A stretch of 36,764 bases of DNA from JANNYA01 sp031409855 (lineage in GTDB: Bacteria > Pseudomonadota > Gammaproteobacteria > Xanthomonadales > SZUA-5): positions 1 to 36,764 of the forward strand of contig JANNYA010000050.1 of assembly GCA_031409855.1 (NCBI GenBank), in the 5' to 3' direction. Within the stretch, counting starts at the first letter, position 1. Every line of letters starts with the position of its first letter. Positions 8,955 to 15,251 of the stretch are shown here, in pieces. A program made the translations under genes and the position numbers. The notes below the pieces were generated by a model. It searched no databases and was not told where the DNA came from. It saw only the letters and a list, made by a program, of their open reading frames with translations.

Positions 8955-9113
8955 ATGATCTCGCTACAGCTCGTGATCGTATTGTGTATCGTCGCCTTTG
9001 CTGCCACCCAGCTTGCGCTGAAGGTGCGCAGCCAGTGGCGCAGTGCGATGGCTAAGCAGAAAGGTAGTTGTGGCGCATGCACAGCCTGCCCGGTGGCGCG
9101 CAAGGCACCCTGA
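8955..9113 (+). CDS. FeoB-associated small Cys-rich membrane protein
   Basis: A 52-residue protein: MISLQLVIVLCIVAFAATQL (one transmembrane helix), a basic stretch KVRSQWRSAMAKQK, then GSCGACTACPVARKAP. A single N-terminal helix followed by a cytosolic CxxCxxCP cluster is the architecture of the FeoB-associated Cys-rich protein family found next to feoB. The gene begins 7 bp after the feoB stop, with GAGGA (8946-8950) as ribosome-binding site 4 bp before the ATG. By position it should act with FeoB, perhaps binding iron or an Fe-S cluster as a FeoC analogue; that role is inference. Confidence 0.8.
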   Translation: MISLQLVIVLCIVAFAATQLALKVRSQWRSAMAKQKGSCGACTACPVARKAP

Positions 9114-9170
9114 AGCCCGAGCATTCTTGCTGCGTCCGCCGCCTAATACCCAAAGTTTCTTTACGCTACC

Positions 9171-9184
9171 TCAGATTAATCTGA
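9171..9184. promoter_or_regulatory. Perfect 14-bp palindrome upstream of the comEA-like gene
   Basis: TCAGATTAATCTGA is an exact palindrome in the 9114-9304 gap, 121 bp before the comEA-like start. Such symmetry suits a dimeric regulator operator. A weaker stem (CTACCCCGC...GCGGGTAG, with one bulge) lies at about 9239-9262. Nothing else is evident in the gap. Confidence 0.4.
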
Positions 9185-9304
9185 CCCTGCATTCCGACTG
9201 CGCTGAGTTCGCCAAGTTTGTAGCCGGCTTAAAGTTTCTCTACCCCGCCCACTGCGGGTAGCTCGAAACACTTACGCCAAACCTCAAACTCAAGGAAAAA
9301 ACTC

Positions 9305-9610
9305 ATGAACGCATTCAATCGCATCTTAGCCGCCCTCGCTTTCGCCGCTCTATCGCTCAGCCCTGCCGCTTTTGCTGGCAAACCAGTCAATATCAACACC
9401 GCAAGCGCAAGCGAGTTAGCAGACTCGCTTGACGGGATTGGCGATGCCAAAGCACAAGCCATCATCGCCTACCGCACCGCGCACGGCGCTTTTAAGTCGG
9501 CCGACGCGCTGGTAGAAGTCAAAGGCATAGGCTTGAAGACAGTGGAAAAGAATGCAGCGTTTATCAAGTTGGGCGCGGTGGCGGGTGCGGGTGCGGTTGC
9601 TGCCAAATAG
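9305..9610 (+). CDS. ComEA-like exported helix-hairpin-helix protein
   Basis: A 101-residue protein with a signal peptide (MNAFNRILAALAFAALSLSPAAFA) followed by VNINTASASELADSLDGIGDAKAQAIIAYR and FKSADALVEVKGIGLKTVEKN. The paired helix-hairpin-helix motifs (LDGIGDAKA and VKGIGLKTV) and the VNINTA opening are typical of the ComEA family, periplasmic DNA-binding proteins of natural transformation. AAGGAA at about 9293-9298 is the ribosome-binding site. No other competence gene is nearby; many gammaproteobacteria carry stand-alone ComEA-like genes. It ends in an Ala/Gly-rich tail and is followed by a hairpin. Confidence 0.85.
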   Translation: MNAFNRILAALAFAALSLSPAAFAGKPVNINTASASELADSLDGIGDAKAQAIIAYRTAHGAFKSADALVEVKGIGLKTVEKNAAFIKLGAVAGAGAVAAK

Positions 9611-9623
9611 GGCAACTGCTCCG

Positions 9624-9656
9624 CTGGATGGTGGCGTTAATTGCGCCATCATCCAG
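9624..9656. terminator. Stem-loop between convergent comEA-like and AIM24 genes
   Basis: CTGGATGGTGGCG (9624-9636) pairs with CGCCATCATCCAG (9644-9656), 13 bp with a single G-T wobble and a 7-base loop. It lies 14 bp after the comEA-like stop, and only a weak T-rich stretch (TTGGTTT) follows. It sits just before two parS sites and could block converging transcription from both sides. Confidence 0.6.
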
Positions 9657-9659
9657 TTG

Positions 9660-9673
9660 GTTTCACGTGGAAC
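9660..9673. promoter_or_regulatory. parS: parS site 1 (one mismatch)
   Basis: GTTTCACGTGGAAC differs by one base from the 14-bp palindrome GTTCCACGTGGAAC used as parS by gammaproteobacterial ParB proteins such as that of Pseudomonas. It is 54 bp from a perfect copy and about 5 kb from oriC, in an intergenic region. ParB bound here would spread and mark the origin region for segregation. Confidence 0.8.
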
Positions 9674-9726
9674 GTAGCTAATATGCCGGTTAATGGATAG
9701 ATGGCGTTTAACTTAGAAAATCTTCT

Positions 9727-9740
9727 GTTCCACGTGGAAC
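9727..9740. promoter_or_regulatory. parS: parS site 2 (perfect)
   Basis: GTTCCACGTGGAAC, an exact 14-bp palindrome matching the parS consensus. It lies between the comEA-like terminator and the end of the AIM24 cluster, 53 bp after site 1. parA and parB are not in the window. Confidence 0.88.
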
Positions 9741-9770
9741 GGTCGCTTTCATATGTTTGTAGCTAAGCCC

Positions 9771-10502
9771 TCAAGTGCGCGAATTTTGCGTTATCGCGCC
9801 ACTGACACTAGTCAATTCACTTCGATTGAGAAATGGCAACTGCGCAATTATGTGCGCCAAGATAGAGCTAGACTTTAACCCCAGTTCCGACGATTGAATT
9901 AGCACCGTCCCGGCGCCAGTGAAATCAACTTGCTTTTCCTCGCCCGACAGAGTGATGCCGGTCACGGCGCCAACCATCGACATCACGCCTGTCACGTGCG
10001 CGTAATCATAACGATACGATGGGCTCGGGCAATCCGCCCAGCCAAGCACCGCTTGTTCGTCGACGCGGCAGGGCAGCTCTAAAAAGTGCACAGGGCCGTT
10101 GCTGGAAACAAAGATCTTGCCGCTGCCAAGCATCGTCAAATAACCGGGCAAGGTCGATTCCTGACATATGACGTCTTTGCTGAAGCCCAACAGATTGCTG
10201 GCTTTCACGGTCATATTGGCATTGTCTAAATCGTAACAGCCTATGTCGTTGCCGCTATCGCCCAAAATCAACTGCCCCTGCCCCTTGGCAACCACGAAAT
10301 TGTGGATATACGCAGGTGCGTTAAAGGTGTTCTTGATCAGGATATCCAGCAAACTGGAACCTAGCGACTCAAATTTCAAATCGCCATAGTAGGCAATCAT
10401 TTTGCCCTTCCGAAGAAAAATTTCCTCTGCAACATCGACGACAAAGGCGAAGCGGTTTAAGTTATCGTTTTTGGGCAGATTGAGTGGATTGTAGGTAGTC
10501 AT
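9771..10502 (-). CDS. AIM24-family protein, third and most divergent copy
   Basis: The last gene of a three-gene minus-strand cluster, 243 residues. Family features are EEIFLRKGKMIAYYGDLKFE near the N-terminus, SGKIFVSSNGPVHFLEL in the middle and VDFTGAGTVLIQSSE near the C-terminus, the beta-rich AIM24/TIGR00266 fold. It is longer than its two neighbours, has extra N-terminal residues (MTTYNPLNLPKNDNLNRFAF) and an extra C-terminal tail, and keeps few of their shared residues. The ATG at 10502 is 2 bp after the stop of the preceding gene, implying translational coupling. AIM24-family function in bacteria is not established; the yeast namesake is mitochondrial. No signal peptide or membrane helix is visible. 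Confidence 0.75.
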   Translation of the reverse strand: MTTYNPLNLPKNDNLNRFAFVVDVAEEIFLRKGKMIAYYGDLKFESLGSSLLDILIKNTFNAPAYIHNFVVAKGQGQLILGDSGNDIGCYDLDNANMTVKASNLLGFSKDVICQESTLPGYLTMLGSGKIFVSSNGPVHFLELPCRVDEQAVLGWADCPSPSYRYDYAHVTGVMSMVGAVTGITLSGEEKQVDFTGAGTVLIQSSELGLKSSSILAHIIAQLPFLNRSELTSVSGAITQNSRT

Positions 10503-10504
10503 AG

Positions 10505-11146
10505 TTAGCGCTCGCTCGCTTGGATATACACCGTACCCTGGCCCATGAACTTAACTTGGTAGGATTCGCCGGATGCCTGTCCAACGAAGGTTTTCCAGTT
10601 AACGTCGGTAACAATCGTTGAAGTCAGATTGCCCTTATGGCCGACATACGCATTCGGATCAACGAATACCGGCTGCTCAGTGCTCACCGGCAAGCCAATC
10701 GCATTCCCATCAGAAAGCAACGCCAGCTCGCCAGAGCCTTGCAGGGTCGTAGTAAAAAGCCCCTGACCACTGACGGCACCGCGCACCATGCTCTGGATTC
10801 CGCCCTGATTACCCAAAAACATCGTGCCACTGCGCAAGCGACCATCATAGGCAAGCAAGTTTTCGCTTTCGATATACATCGTTTCATTAGCGAGTGTGAT
10901 CAGGCTAACGAATAGGCCGTTGTAACCATAATAAATCTTACCGGTGCCGCGCGCCGACATCAGCGCGTTACCTTCATTGGTCGCGGTACGCATGGCTAAA
11001 TCGCTGACGTTACCGCCGCCGAGAAAAGAGCGGGCAAAACTGACATTACCCTGATACGAAATCATCGAGCCTCGCTTAGCGAAAAGCTCCTCGTTATTGA
11101 GCGTGACTTCGATCAGCTTTTCATTGAGTTGATTGTAGCTTGGCAT
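10505..11146 (-). CDS. AIM24-family protein, second copy
   Basis: A 213-residue protein. Starting from ATG at 11146 places the AAGGAG ribosome-binding site 6 bp upstream; the GTG one codon earlier would leave only 3 bp and is less likely. The family pattern is strong: ELFAKRGSMISYQGNVSFAR, then TGKIYYGYNGLFVSLITL, SGQGLFTTTLQGSGELALLS, VNWKTFVGQASGESYQVKF and MGQGTVYIQASER at the end. It aligns along its whole length with the first copy (same VDPxAxxGxKG, GQxSGESYQxKF and GQGxVYIQxxER endings), so the pair is a tandem duplication. The gap to the first copy is about 10 bp. A cytosolic or membrane-peripheral beta-sandwich protein is expected; activity is unknown. Confidence 0.85.
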   Translation of the reverse strand: MPSYNQLNEKLIEVTLNNEELFAKRGSMISYQGNVSFARSFLGGGNVSDLAMRTATNEGNALMSARGTGKIYYGYNGLFVSLITLANETMYIESENLLAYDGRLRSGTMFLGNQGGIQSMVRGAVSGQGLFTTTLQGSGELALLSDGNAIGLPVSTEQPVFVDPNAYVGHKGNLTSTIVTDVNWKTFVGQASGESYQVKFMGQGTVYIQASER

Positions 11147-11156
11147 CACAGTCTCC

Positions 11157-11774
11157 TTAGCGTTCCGCCGGTTGGATATAAACTAAACCTTGACCGGTAA
11201 ATTTCAGTTGGTAAGACTCGCCAGACGACTGCCCAACCATGGTGCGCCAGTTCACGTCAAAGATAAATTCTTGTTGGATCGCGCCTTTGTAGCCAATAAA
11301 CGCTTGCGGGTCGACAAATAGCGGGTACTTTGGGTTAACTTCAAGCGTGATCAAATTGCCTCGTGAAATGACCGCGATGTTGCCGGTGCCTTCAACGGTT
11401 GAGGTAAATAAACCCTGTCCAGAAGCCGCCCCACGCAATCCGGCGAAAGTGGTGTTGGTCTTGAGTGCTATGTCATAGGCCAGCAGGCTGCTGCTTTCGA
11501 TAAATATTTTTTCCCCGGCGAGAGGAATAACGGCTATCTCCGCTGCATTCTGCGCAAAATAAACCGTGCCGGTACCAGTCGTCTGCATGAGCGACATACC
11601 CTCGTTGGTAACCTTGCGTTTTAGGGCCCCGAAAAAGCCCTCACCGCCTAGGATCGATTTTTCGAATTTCATGCTGCCTGTGTAGGCAACCATTGACCCG
11701 GCAATTGCCATTACCTTTTCGTTCTGCAAGCCAACTTCAAGCAAGCGATCGGAATTTATTTTAAAACTGCTCAC
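11157..11774 (-). CDS. AIM24-family protein, first copy
   Basis: The first gene of the cluster, 205 residues, GTG start at 11774 with GGAG 7 bp upstream. Motifs: NEKVMAIAGSMVAYTGSMKF near the N-terminus, TGTVYFAQNAAEIAVIPLAG, ASGQGLFTSTVEGTGNIAVI, YPLFVDPQAFIGYKGAI, and the closing VGQSSGESYQLKFTGQGLVY segment. These fit AIM24/TIGR00266. It is the closest paralogue of the second copy. It lies 156 bp downstream of recF on the same strand, so it may be transcribed from its own promoter in 11775-11930 or by read-through from recF. I see no clear promoter in that gap. Confidence 0.85.
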   Translation of the reverse strand: MSSFKINSDRLLEVGLQNEKVMAIAGSMVAYTGSMKFEKSILGGEGFFGALKRKVTNEGMSLMQTTGTGTVYFAQNAAEIAVIPLAGEKIFIESSSLLAYDIALKTNTTFAGLRGAASGQGLFTSTVEGTGNIAVISRGNLITLEVNPKYPLFVDPQAFIGYKGAIQQEFIFDVNWRTMVGQSSGESYQLKFTGQGLVYIQPAER

Positions 11775-11930
11775 GACTCTGCTCCGTAGTGGGAGGTTCT
11801 AGCTAAGCTTTAACTTCAAACCGTATCAACACGGCGTCTGAAGACAAGCGGTAATCGTTGCATAGAATTCTGGCAATTGCGCGCGTCAACGGCCCATAAA
11901 ATTTGGGGGTCATGATAGCCAGTGAAATGG

Positions 11931-13013
11931 CTATTCGCCTTGAATGAGTACGGCGCCGTTACTAACATTCCACGTGACAACCGACCCAGGCCACGCGCTA
12001 ATCGCATCACTCAATGCCACACCAGTTACCCAGACTTGGTCTGCCACTTCAAATGCCAAGCGCAGGCAATGCGCCTGATGCTCCTGATCGAGTTCAGAAA
12101 ATAAATCATCCAGACACAAAACGGGCTTCTCACCACTCAATGCGTAATAGCGTGCAAGCGTGCCAAACACAACCGCAAGACAAGCGTTCTTTGCCTGGCC
12201 ACGAGAGAATTGCTCGCGTTCTGGTGCATGCGCAAAACTCAAGCTCCAATCTGCACGATGCGGGCCAGCGCTGGTGTAACCGAGGGCTCGGTCACGTGCT
12301 AAACGGGCCGCCATCGCCTCGGAGGGACTCTGATCACTCGGCCAACCTGATTTAAAGTTCAGTGTCACGGTACCCAACTCAGGCAGCAATCGCGCAGCGC
12401 TCATCCGCACCGCGTCTATCCACTCCGGTATGTAGCGATTACGCAACTCAGCTAACTCAATTCCTAAACACGTGACCATGGTTGTCCACGGCTCAAATTC
12501 CTTCGGGTCGCCTTCCGACTTTAAAAGCGCATTTCGCTGTCGTAGTGCTGCTTTGTAGCGCGCCGCGACGACAGCAAATGTTGGTTCCACGTGGAACAAC
12601 AACCAGTCTACTAGCGCCCGCCTGGGCTCGGAACCCCCAGAGATTAACTCATGCGAATTTGGCTCAACCACCAAAATCGGGGCAAGGCGAACCAACTGTG
12701 TCAGCTGAGTAACGTCAGCGCCATTCAAACGTCCACGCCAAGCCTTTTGACCCCGCTCGAACCCAATTTGATGCCACGTATCGTGTATCTCTAGCTCCGC
12801 GAATACAGAAAGCTTGTCCGCACCGCGCGCAATCAGCGCATCTTTACCGCCCGCCCGAAACGAGCGCCCGGATCCCAACAATGCTACCGCCTCGAGAATC
12901 GAGGTTTTACCTGAGCCATTTGGCCCCACAAAAATATGCAGGCCCGGCGCCAGCGTCAGTTCTACTTTGTTCAGACAGCGCAACTGATCAATCGAGAGTC
13001 GACGAATATGCAC
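11931..13013 (-). CDS. recF: DNA replication and repair protein RecF
   Basis: A 360-residue SMC-like ATPase that loads RecA at gaps with RecO and RecR. Walker A is GPNGSGKTSILEA near residues 30-42 after the RecF-typical opening MHIRRLSIDQLRCLNKVEL. The signature region is HAPEREQFSRGQAKNACLAV, and Walker B is KPVLCLDDLFSELDQEH. The start is GTG at 13013, 2 bp after the stop of the HAD gene, so it is coupled to it. A perfect parS lies inside the gene and encodes residues F140-H-V-E143. Downstream the usual gyrB is absent; AIM24 genes follow. Confidence 0.95.
   Translation of the reverse strand: MHIRRLSIDQLRCLNKVELTLAPGLHIFVGPNGSGKTSILEAVALLGSGRSFRAGGKDALIARGADKLSVFAELEIHDTWHQIGFERGQKAWRGRLNGADVTQLTQLVRLAPILVVEPNSHELISGGSEPRRALVDWLLFHVEPTFAVVAARYKAALRQRNALLKSEGDPKEFEPWTTMVTCLGIELAELRNRYIPEWIDAVRMSAARLLPELGTVTLNFKSGWPSDQSPSEAMAARLARDRALGYTSAGPHRADWSLSFAHAPEREQFSRGQAKNACLAVVFGTLARYYALSGEKPVLCLDDLFSELDQEHQAHCLRLAFEVADQVWVTGVALSDAISAWPGSVVTWNVSNGAVLIQGE
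12584..12597. promoter_or_regulatory. parS: parS site 3 (perfect, inside recF)
   Basis: GTTCCACGTGGAAC, identical to site 2, within recF. The coding reading TTC CAC GTG GAA gives Phe-His-Val-Glu, so the protein sequence and the ParB site share the same bases. It lies about 2.3 kb from the DnaA-box cluster. Confidence 0.88.
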
Positions 13014-13015
13014 GG

Positions 13016-13654
13016 CTAAACCGATGTCAAATCGTTAATCTCGATGCCGCGATAAAATTTCCGGTGCGCCAAAGCCAGCAGTTCACGATCATCGGGGGTA
13101 TCGCCATAGGCATAAATTTCTTCGAACTGATCCAAATCAAAGTGTGCTAATACCCGTCGCGCCTTTTCAGCTCCAACGCACTGAAACCCCTCATAGCGCC
13201 CCGTGAACCGCTCGCGTGATCGTTCCAAAGAAGAACAAAACAAAAGCAAGCCATGCGCATCGCACCACGGCCGTAAATACAAATCAAACGAACCAGAGAC
13301 CACCGCGACCTGGTCACCCTGCGCTAAATGCTCGCGTAACTTGGCCCATATTTCAGGACGAATCAATGCTGGAATTTTCTCAGCCGCAACCTGCTCAGCA
13401 ACTGCCTCCACCGTTCCACACTGGGCCCGATAAAAACCAACCCAAGCCACGATTGCGCGCCCGGTTGTGCCTTTAAGCCAACCATTTAGGTACGCAATAA
13501 TTAGCGGCCAAGTAAATAATAACGCCAAAATTAACCGCCAACGCGGTATCGCTAAAGCGACAAATACGCCGTAGGCATCGCGGGTAGTAATAGTCCCGTC
13601 AAAATCAAAGAGCGCCAAATTTCGACGCTCTTTCGGTGCAACATTAAAGCTCAT
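13016..13654 (-). CDS. HAD-IB family phosphatase between dnaN and recF
   Basis: The ATG at 13654 is preferred: it is 7 bp after the dnaN stop, and upstream in-frame codons would overlap dnaN deeply and lack family similarity. The protein is 212 residues. All haloacid dehalogenase motifs are present: LFDFDGTIT (nucleophile and acid Asp, residues about 16-24), VVSGSFD (motif II), the Lys of AEKARRV (motif III) and YAYGDTPDDRELL (motif IV). The spacing, helical cap and SerB-like motifs point to subfamily IB (phosphoserine phosphatase relatives). A hydrophobic stretch IPRWRLILALLFTWPLIIAY may be a membrane-contacting cap helix, as in several IB members acting on lipid or sugar phosphates. The substrate is unknown. 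Tight packing (7 bp and 2 bp) puts it in one operon with dnaN and recF. Confidence 0.85.
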   Translation of the reverse strand: MSFNVAPKERRNLALFDFDGTITTRDAYGVFVALAIPRWRLILALLFTWPLIIAYLNGWLKGTTGRAIVAWVGFYRAQCGTVEAVAEQVAAEKIPALIRPEIWAKLREHLAQGDQVAVVSGSFDLYLRPWCDAHGLLLFCSSLERSRERFTGRYEGFQCVGAEKARRVLAHFDLDQFEEIYAYGDTPDDRELLALAHRKFYRGIEINDLTSV

Positions 13655-13661
13655 GCCTAAA

Positions 13662-14762
13662 TTACAAACGCAATGGCATGACCACATGACGAACGCGCGC
13701 ATTATCTTTGCCACGCACCAAACCCGAACTGCCAGAGTCGCGCAAGCAAAGTAATACTTCCGAGCCTTCCAGCGCGTTAACTGCATCCATCAAATAATTT
13801 ACGTTGAACCCAATACCGAGGTTACTTACCACGGTTTCCGCTGCAATTTCTTCGACGGCTTCATCTTGCTCCGCATTGGTCGCAACAATTCGCACAACGC
13901 CAGGGTTTAATTCAATCCGTACGCCGCGATATTTTTCATTACTTAAAATTGCAGCGCGTTGCAGCGCCGATTTCAGCTCGTCTTTGCTCATTAGTGCGGT
14001 TTTATCGGCGCCAATGGGAATAACCGCATCGTAATCAGGAAAACGTCCGTCAATCAATTTGGTCGTCATCACCGCGTTGCCAACCCGCGCCCTCAGATGG
14101 TTTCGGGAAAATTCAAGCTCGACTTGGTCTTCGCCACCACCGATCAATTTGGCAAGCTCTAGGATGCCCTTACGCGGCACGATCACTTGGCGGTCGGCGG
14201 AACTGCCAGGGTCTATATTAGAGTCGCATAGCGCCAAGCGGTGGCCATCTGTGGCGACCGCGCGCAGGTTGCTGCCGCGCAGCTCAAGTAACAAACCATT
14301 TAAATAATAGCGAACATCTTGCACGGCCATCGCAAAACCGGTGCGATCAATCAATTCTTTCAGTGCCGCGCCCGCAACGCTAGAGCGATATTGAATCTCA
14401 CCAATATCCACAGGCGGAAACTCAGTCGCAGGCAGCGTCGCTAAGGTATAGCGGCTGCGCCCCGCAACGACCGTCACTTTTTCTTTCGCTAGTTTCATAT
14501 CGATATTCGTTCCGTCAGGCAAGGCACGGATGATGTCGAACAACTTACGACCAGGAACAGTAATCTCACCTTCTTCGGCACCCACGGCCGACATCCGACC
14601 CTGCATTTCCACCTCAAGATCGGTGGTTGTTAGCATGACCTCGCCTGTTTTTACTTGAATCAAGATATTCGCTAGTACCGGCATAGTTTGGCGCTTTTCA
14701 ACAACACCGATCACTTGCTGGAGTGGTTTAAGTAGGACTTCTCTAGGTACGGCAAAGCGCAT
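13662..14762 (-). CDS. dnaN: DNA polymerase III beta subunit (sliding clamp)
   Basis: A 366-residue ring-forming processivity factor, full length for the family. It opens MRFAVPREVLLKPLQQVIGV and contains RQTMPVLANILI, LEVEMQGRM, ATDGHRLALCD (middle domain) and the C-terminal VRHVVMPLRL, whose MPLRL end is typical and forms part of the clamp-loader and polymerase binding pocket. ATG at 14762 is preceded by AAGAAGAG as ribosome-binding site. oriC lies between this gene and dnaA. It heads the minus-strand set dnaN, HAD phosphatase, recF. Confidence 0.97.
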   Translation of the reverse strand: MRFAVPREVLLKPLQQVIGVVEKRQTMPVLANILIQVKTGEVMLTTTDLEVEMQGRMSAVGAEEGEITVPGRKLFDIIRALPDGTNIDMKLAKEKVTVVAGRSRYTLATLPATEFPPVDIGEIQYRSSVAGAALKELIDRTGFAMAVQDVRYYLNGLLLELRGSNLRAVATDGHRLALCDSNIDPGSSADRQVIVPRKGILELAKLIGGGEDQVELEFSRNHLRARVGNAVMTTKLIDGRFPDYDAVIPIGADKTALMSKDELKSALQRAAILSNEKYRGVRIELNPGVVRIVATNAEQDEAVEEIAAETVVSNLGIGFNVNYLMDAVNALEGSEVLLCLRDSGSSGLVRGKDNARVRHVVMPLRL

Positions 14763-14798
14763 AGCAACTCTTCTTTTAGTTCTTATTTATAAAGAAAA

Positions 14799-14813
14799 TA
14801 GTAGTAGTAGTAG
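14799..14813 (+). promoter_or_regulatory. DnaA-trio-like TAG array
   Basis: Five consecutive TAG triplets follow the AT-rich segment. In the DnaA-trio model, DnaA is guided from boxes onto single-stranded 3'-GAT-5' triplets to open the origin. Here the TAG triplets lie 5' of the boxes on the same strand, which is the expected polarity, and a weak box-like GTGTTCACA follows at once. Confidence 0.6.
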
Positions 14814-14826
14814 TGTTCACAAATTC

Positions 14827-14990
14827 TGGGGATAACTTTACAAGCCCTTGATTGATCGCATTTTTATAGCTAAAAACGTGTTGATATCGATCTTAACAAG
14901 AATGGTAAAAGCGGTGCGGTGTTCGTGGATAACTTTTTCCACACGCTTACCCCACGCTTATCCACATACTTATGCAGGGTCTTATACACC
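14827..14990. promoter_or_regulatory. DnaA-box cluster
   Basis: One perfect box TTATCCACA is at 14958-14966 (+). Near-consensus boxes are TTATCCCCA at 14827-14835 (-), TTATCCACG at 14924-14932 (-), TTTTCCACA at 14935-14943 (+) and TTATACACC at 14982-14990 (+). Five boxes within 165 bp, three of them within 43 bp, support DnaA binding. Confidence 0.82.
14841..14853 (-). promoter_or_regulatory. IHF consensus site in oriC
   Basis: On the minus strand AATCAAGGGCTTG fits WATCAANNNNTTR at every defined position. It lies between the TAG array and most DnaA boxes, where an IHF bend would bring boxes to the unwinding region as in E. coli oriC. Confidence 0.55.
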
Positions 14991-15049
14991 AGTTATTCAA
15001 GGCCGGGCCAGTATCCATAGCTAACCGGGTGCCATTCAAACTGACGGAT

Positions 15050-15174
15050 CGTCATCCCCGAATGTTTTAGTCGGGGATCCAGCCTGCACTTGTGCAAAGT
15101 ACAGCGAATTGCAATGGTGAAACGCCAAAACAAGCCCCCTGGATTCCCGCCAAAAGCACGCGGGAATGACGAAC
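15050..15174 (-). repeat. Palindromic dispersed repeat, copy 2
   Basis: The reverse complement of copy 1 at 2930-3053: read on the minus strand it starts GTTCGTCATTCCCGCGTGCT and ends with the GGATCCCCGACTAAAACATT arm and CGGGGATGACG. The two ends agree almost exactly with copy 1 while the middle diverges. Hairpins: ATTCCCGC with GCGGGAAT, and ATCCCCGA with TCGGGGAT. It separates the DnaA-box cluster from the 3' end of dnaA. Confidence 0.8.
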
Positions 15175-15251
15175 TCAGAGCGCCGCCGCCTTAATAAATT
15201 CGAATCAGCGAAAATTACCGTGATTCCGCTTTAGTTTGAATGCCACCCCAG

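Larger units (their letters stand above)
14763..15040. other. oriC: Chromosomal replication origin (oriC) between dnaA and dnaN
   Basis: This non-coding stretch has the three parts expected of a bacterial origin: an AT-rich segment (about 14771-14800) next to a TAG array, a cluster of DnaA boxes (14827-14990) and an IHF consensus (14841-14853). Its position between dnaN and dnaA, with dnaA pointing toward it and rpmH-mnmE reading away on the far side of dnaA, agrees with gammaproteobacterial origins. The remainder up to dnaA holds the palindromic repeat (15050-15174) and about 77 bp with no recognisable feature. Confidence 0.85.

Noticed and set aside
8699..9124. Long open frames antisense to feoB, and similar ones antisense to the giant gene and the repeat protein
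   Set aside because: They have no recognisable domains or start signals and are explained by codon bias of the real genes on the other strand.
11967..11980. Fourth parS-like sequence (ATTCCACGTGACAA) near the end of recF
   Set aside because: It shares the TTCCACGTG core but breaks the right arm, matching 10 of 14 positions; not a credible ParB site without binding data.
13655..13786. Upstream extension of the HAD phosphatase into dnaN
   Set aside because: The extra 44 codons overlap the dnaN 3' end in another frame and carry no family similarity; ATG 13654 is a standard start.
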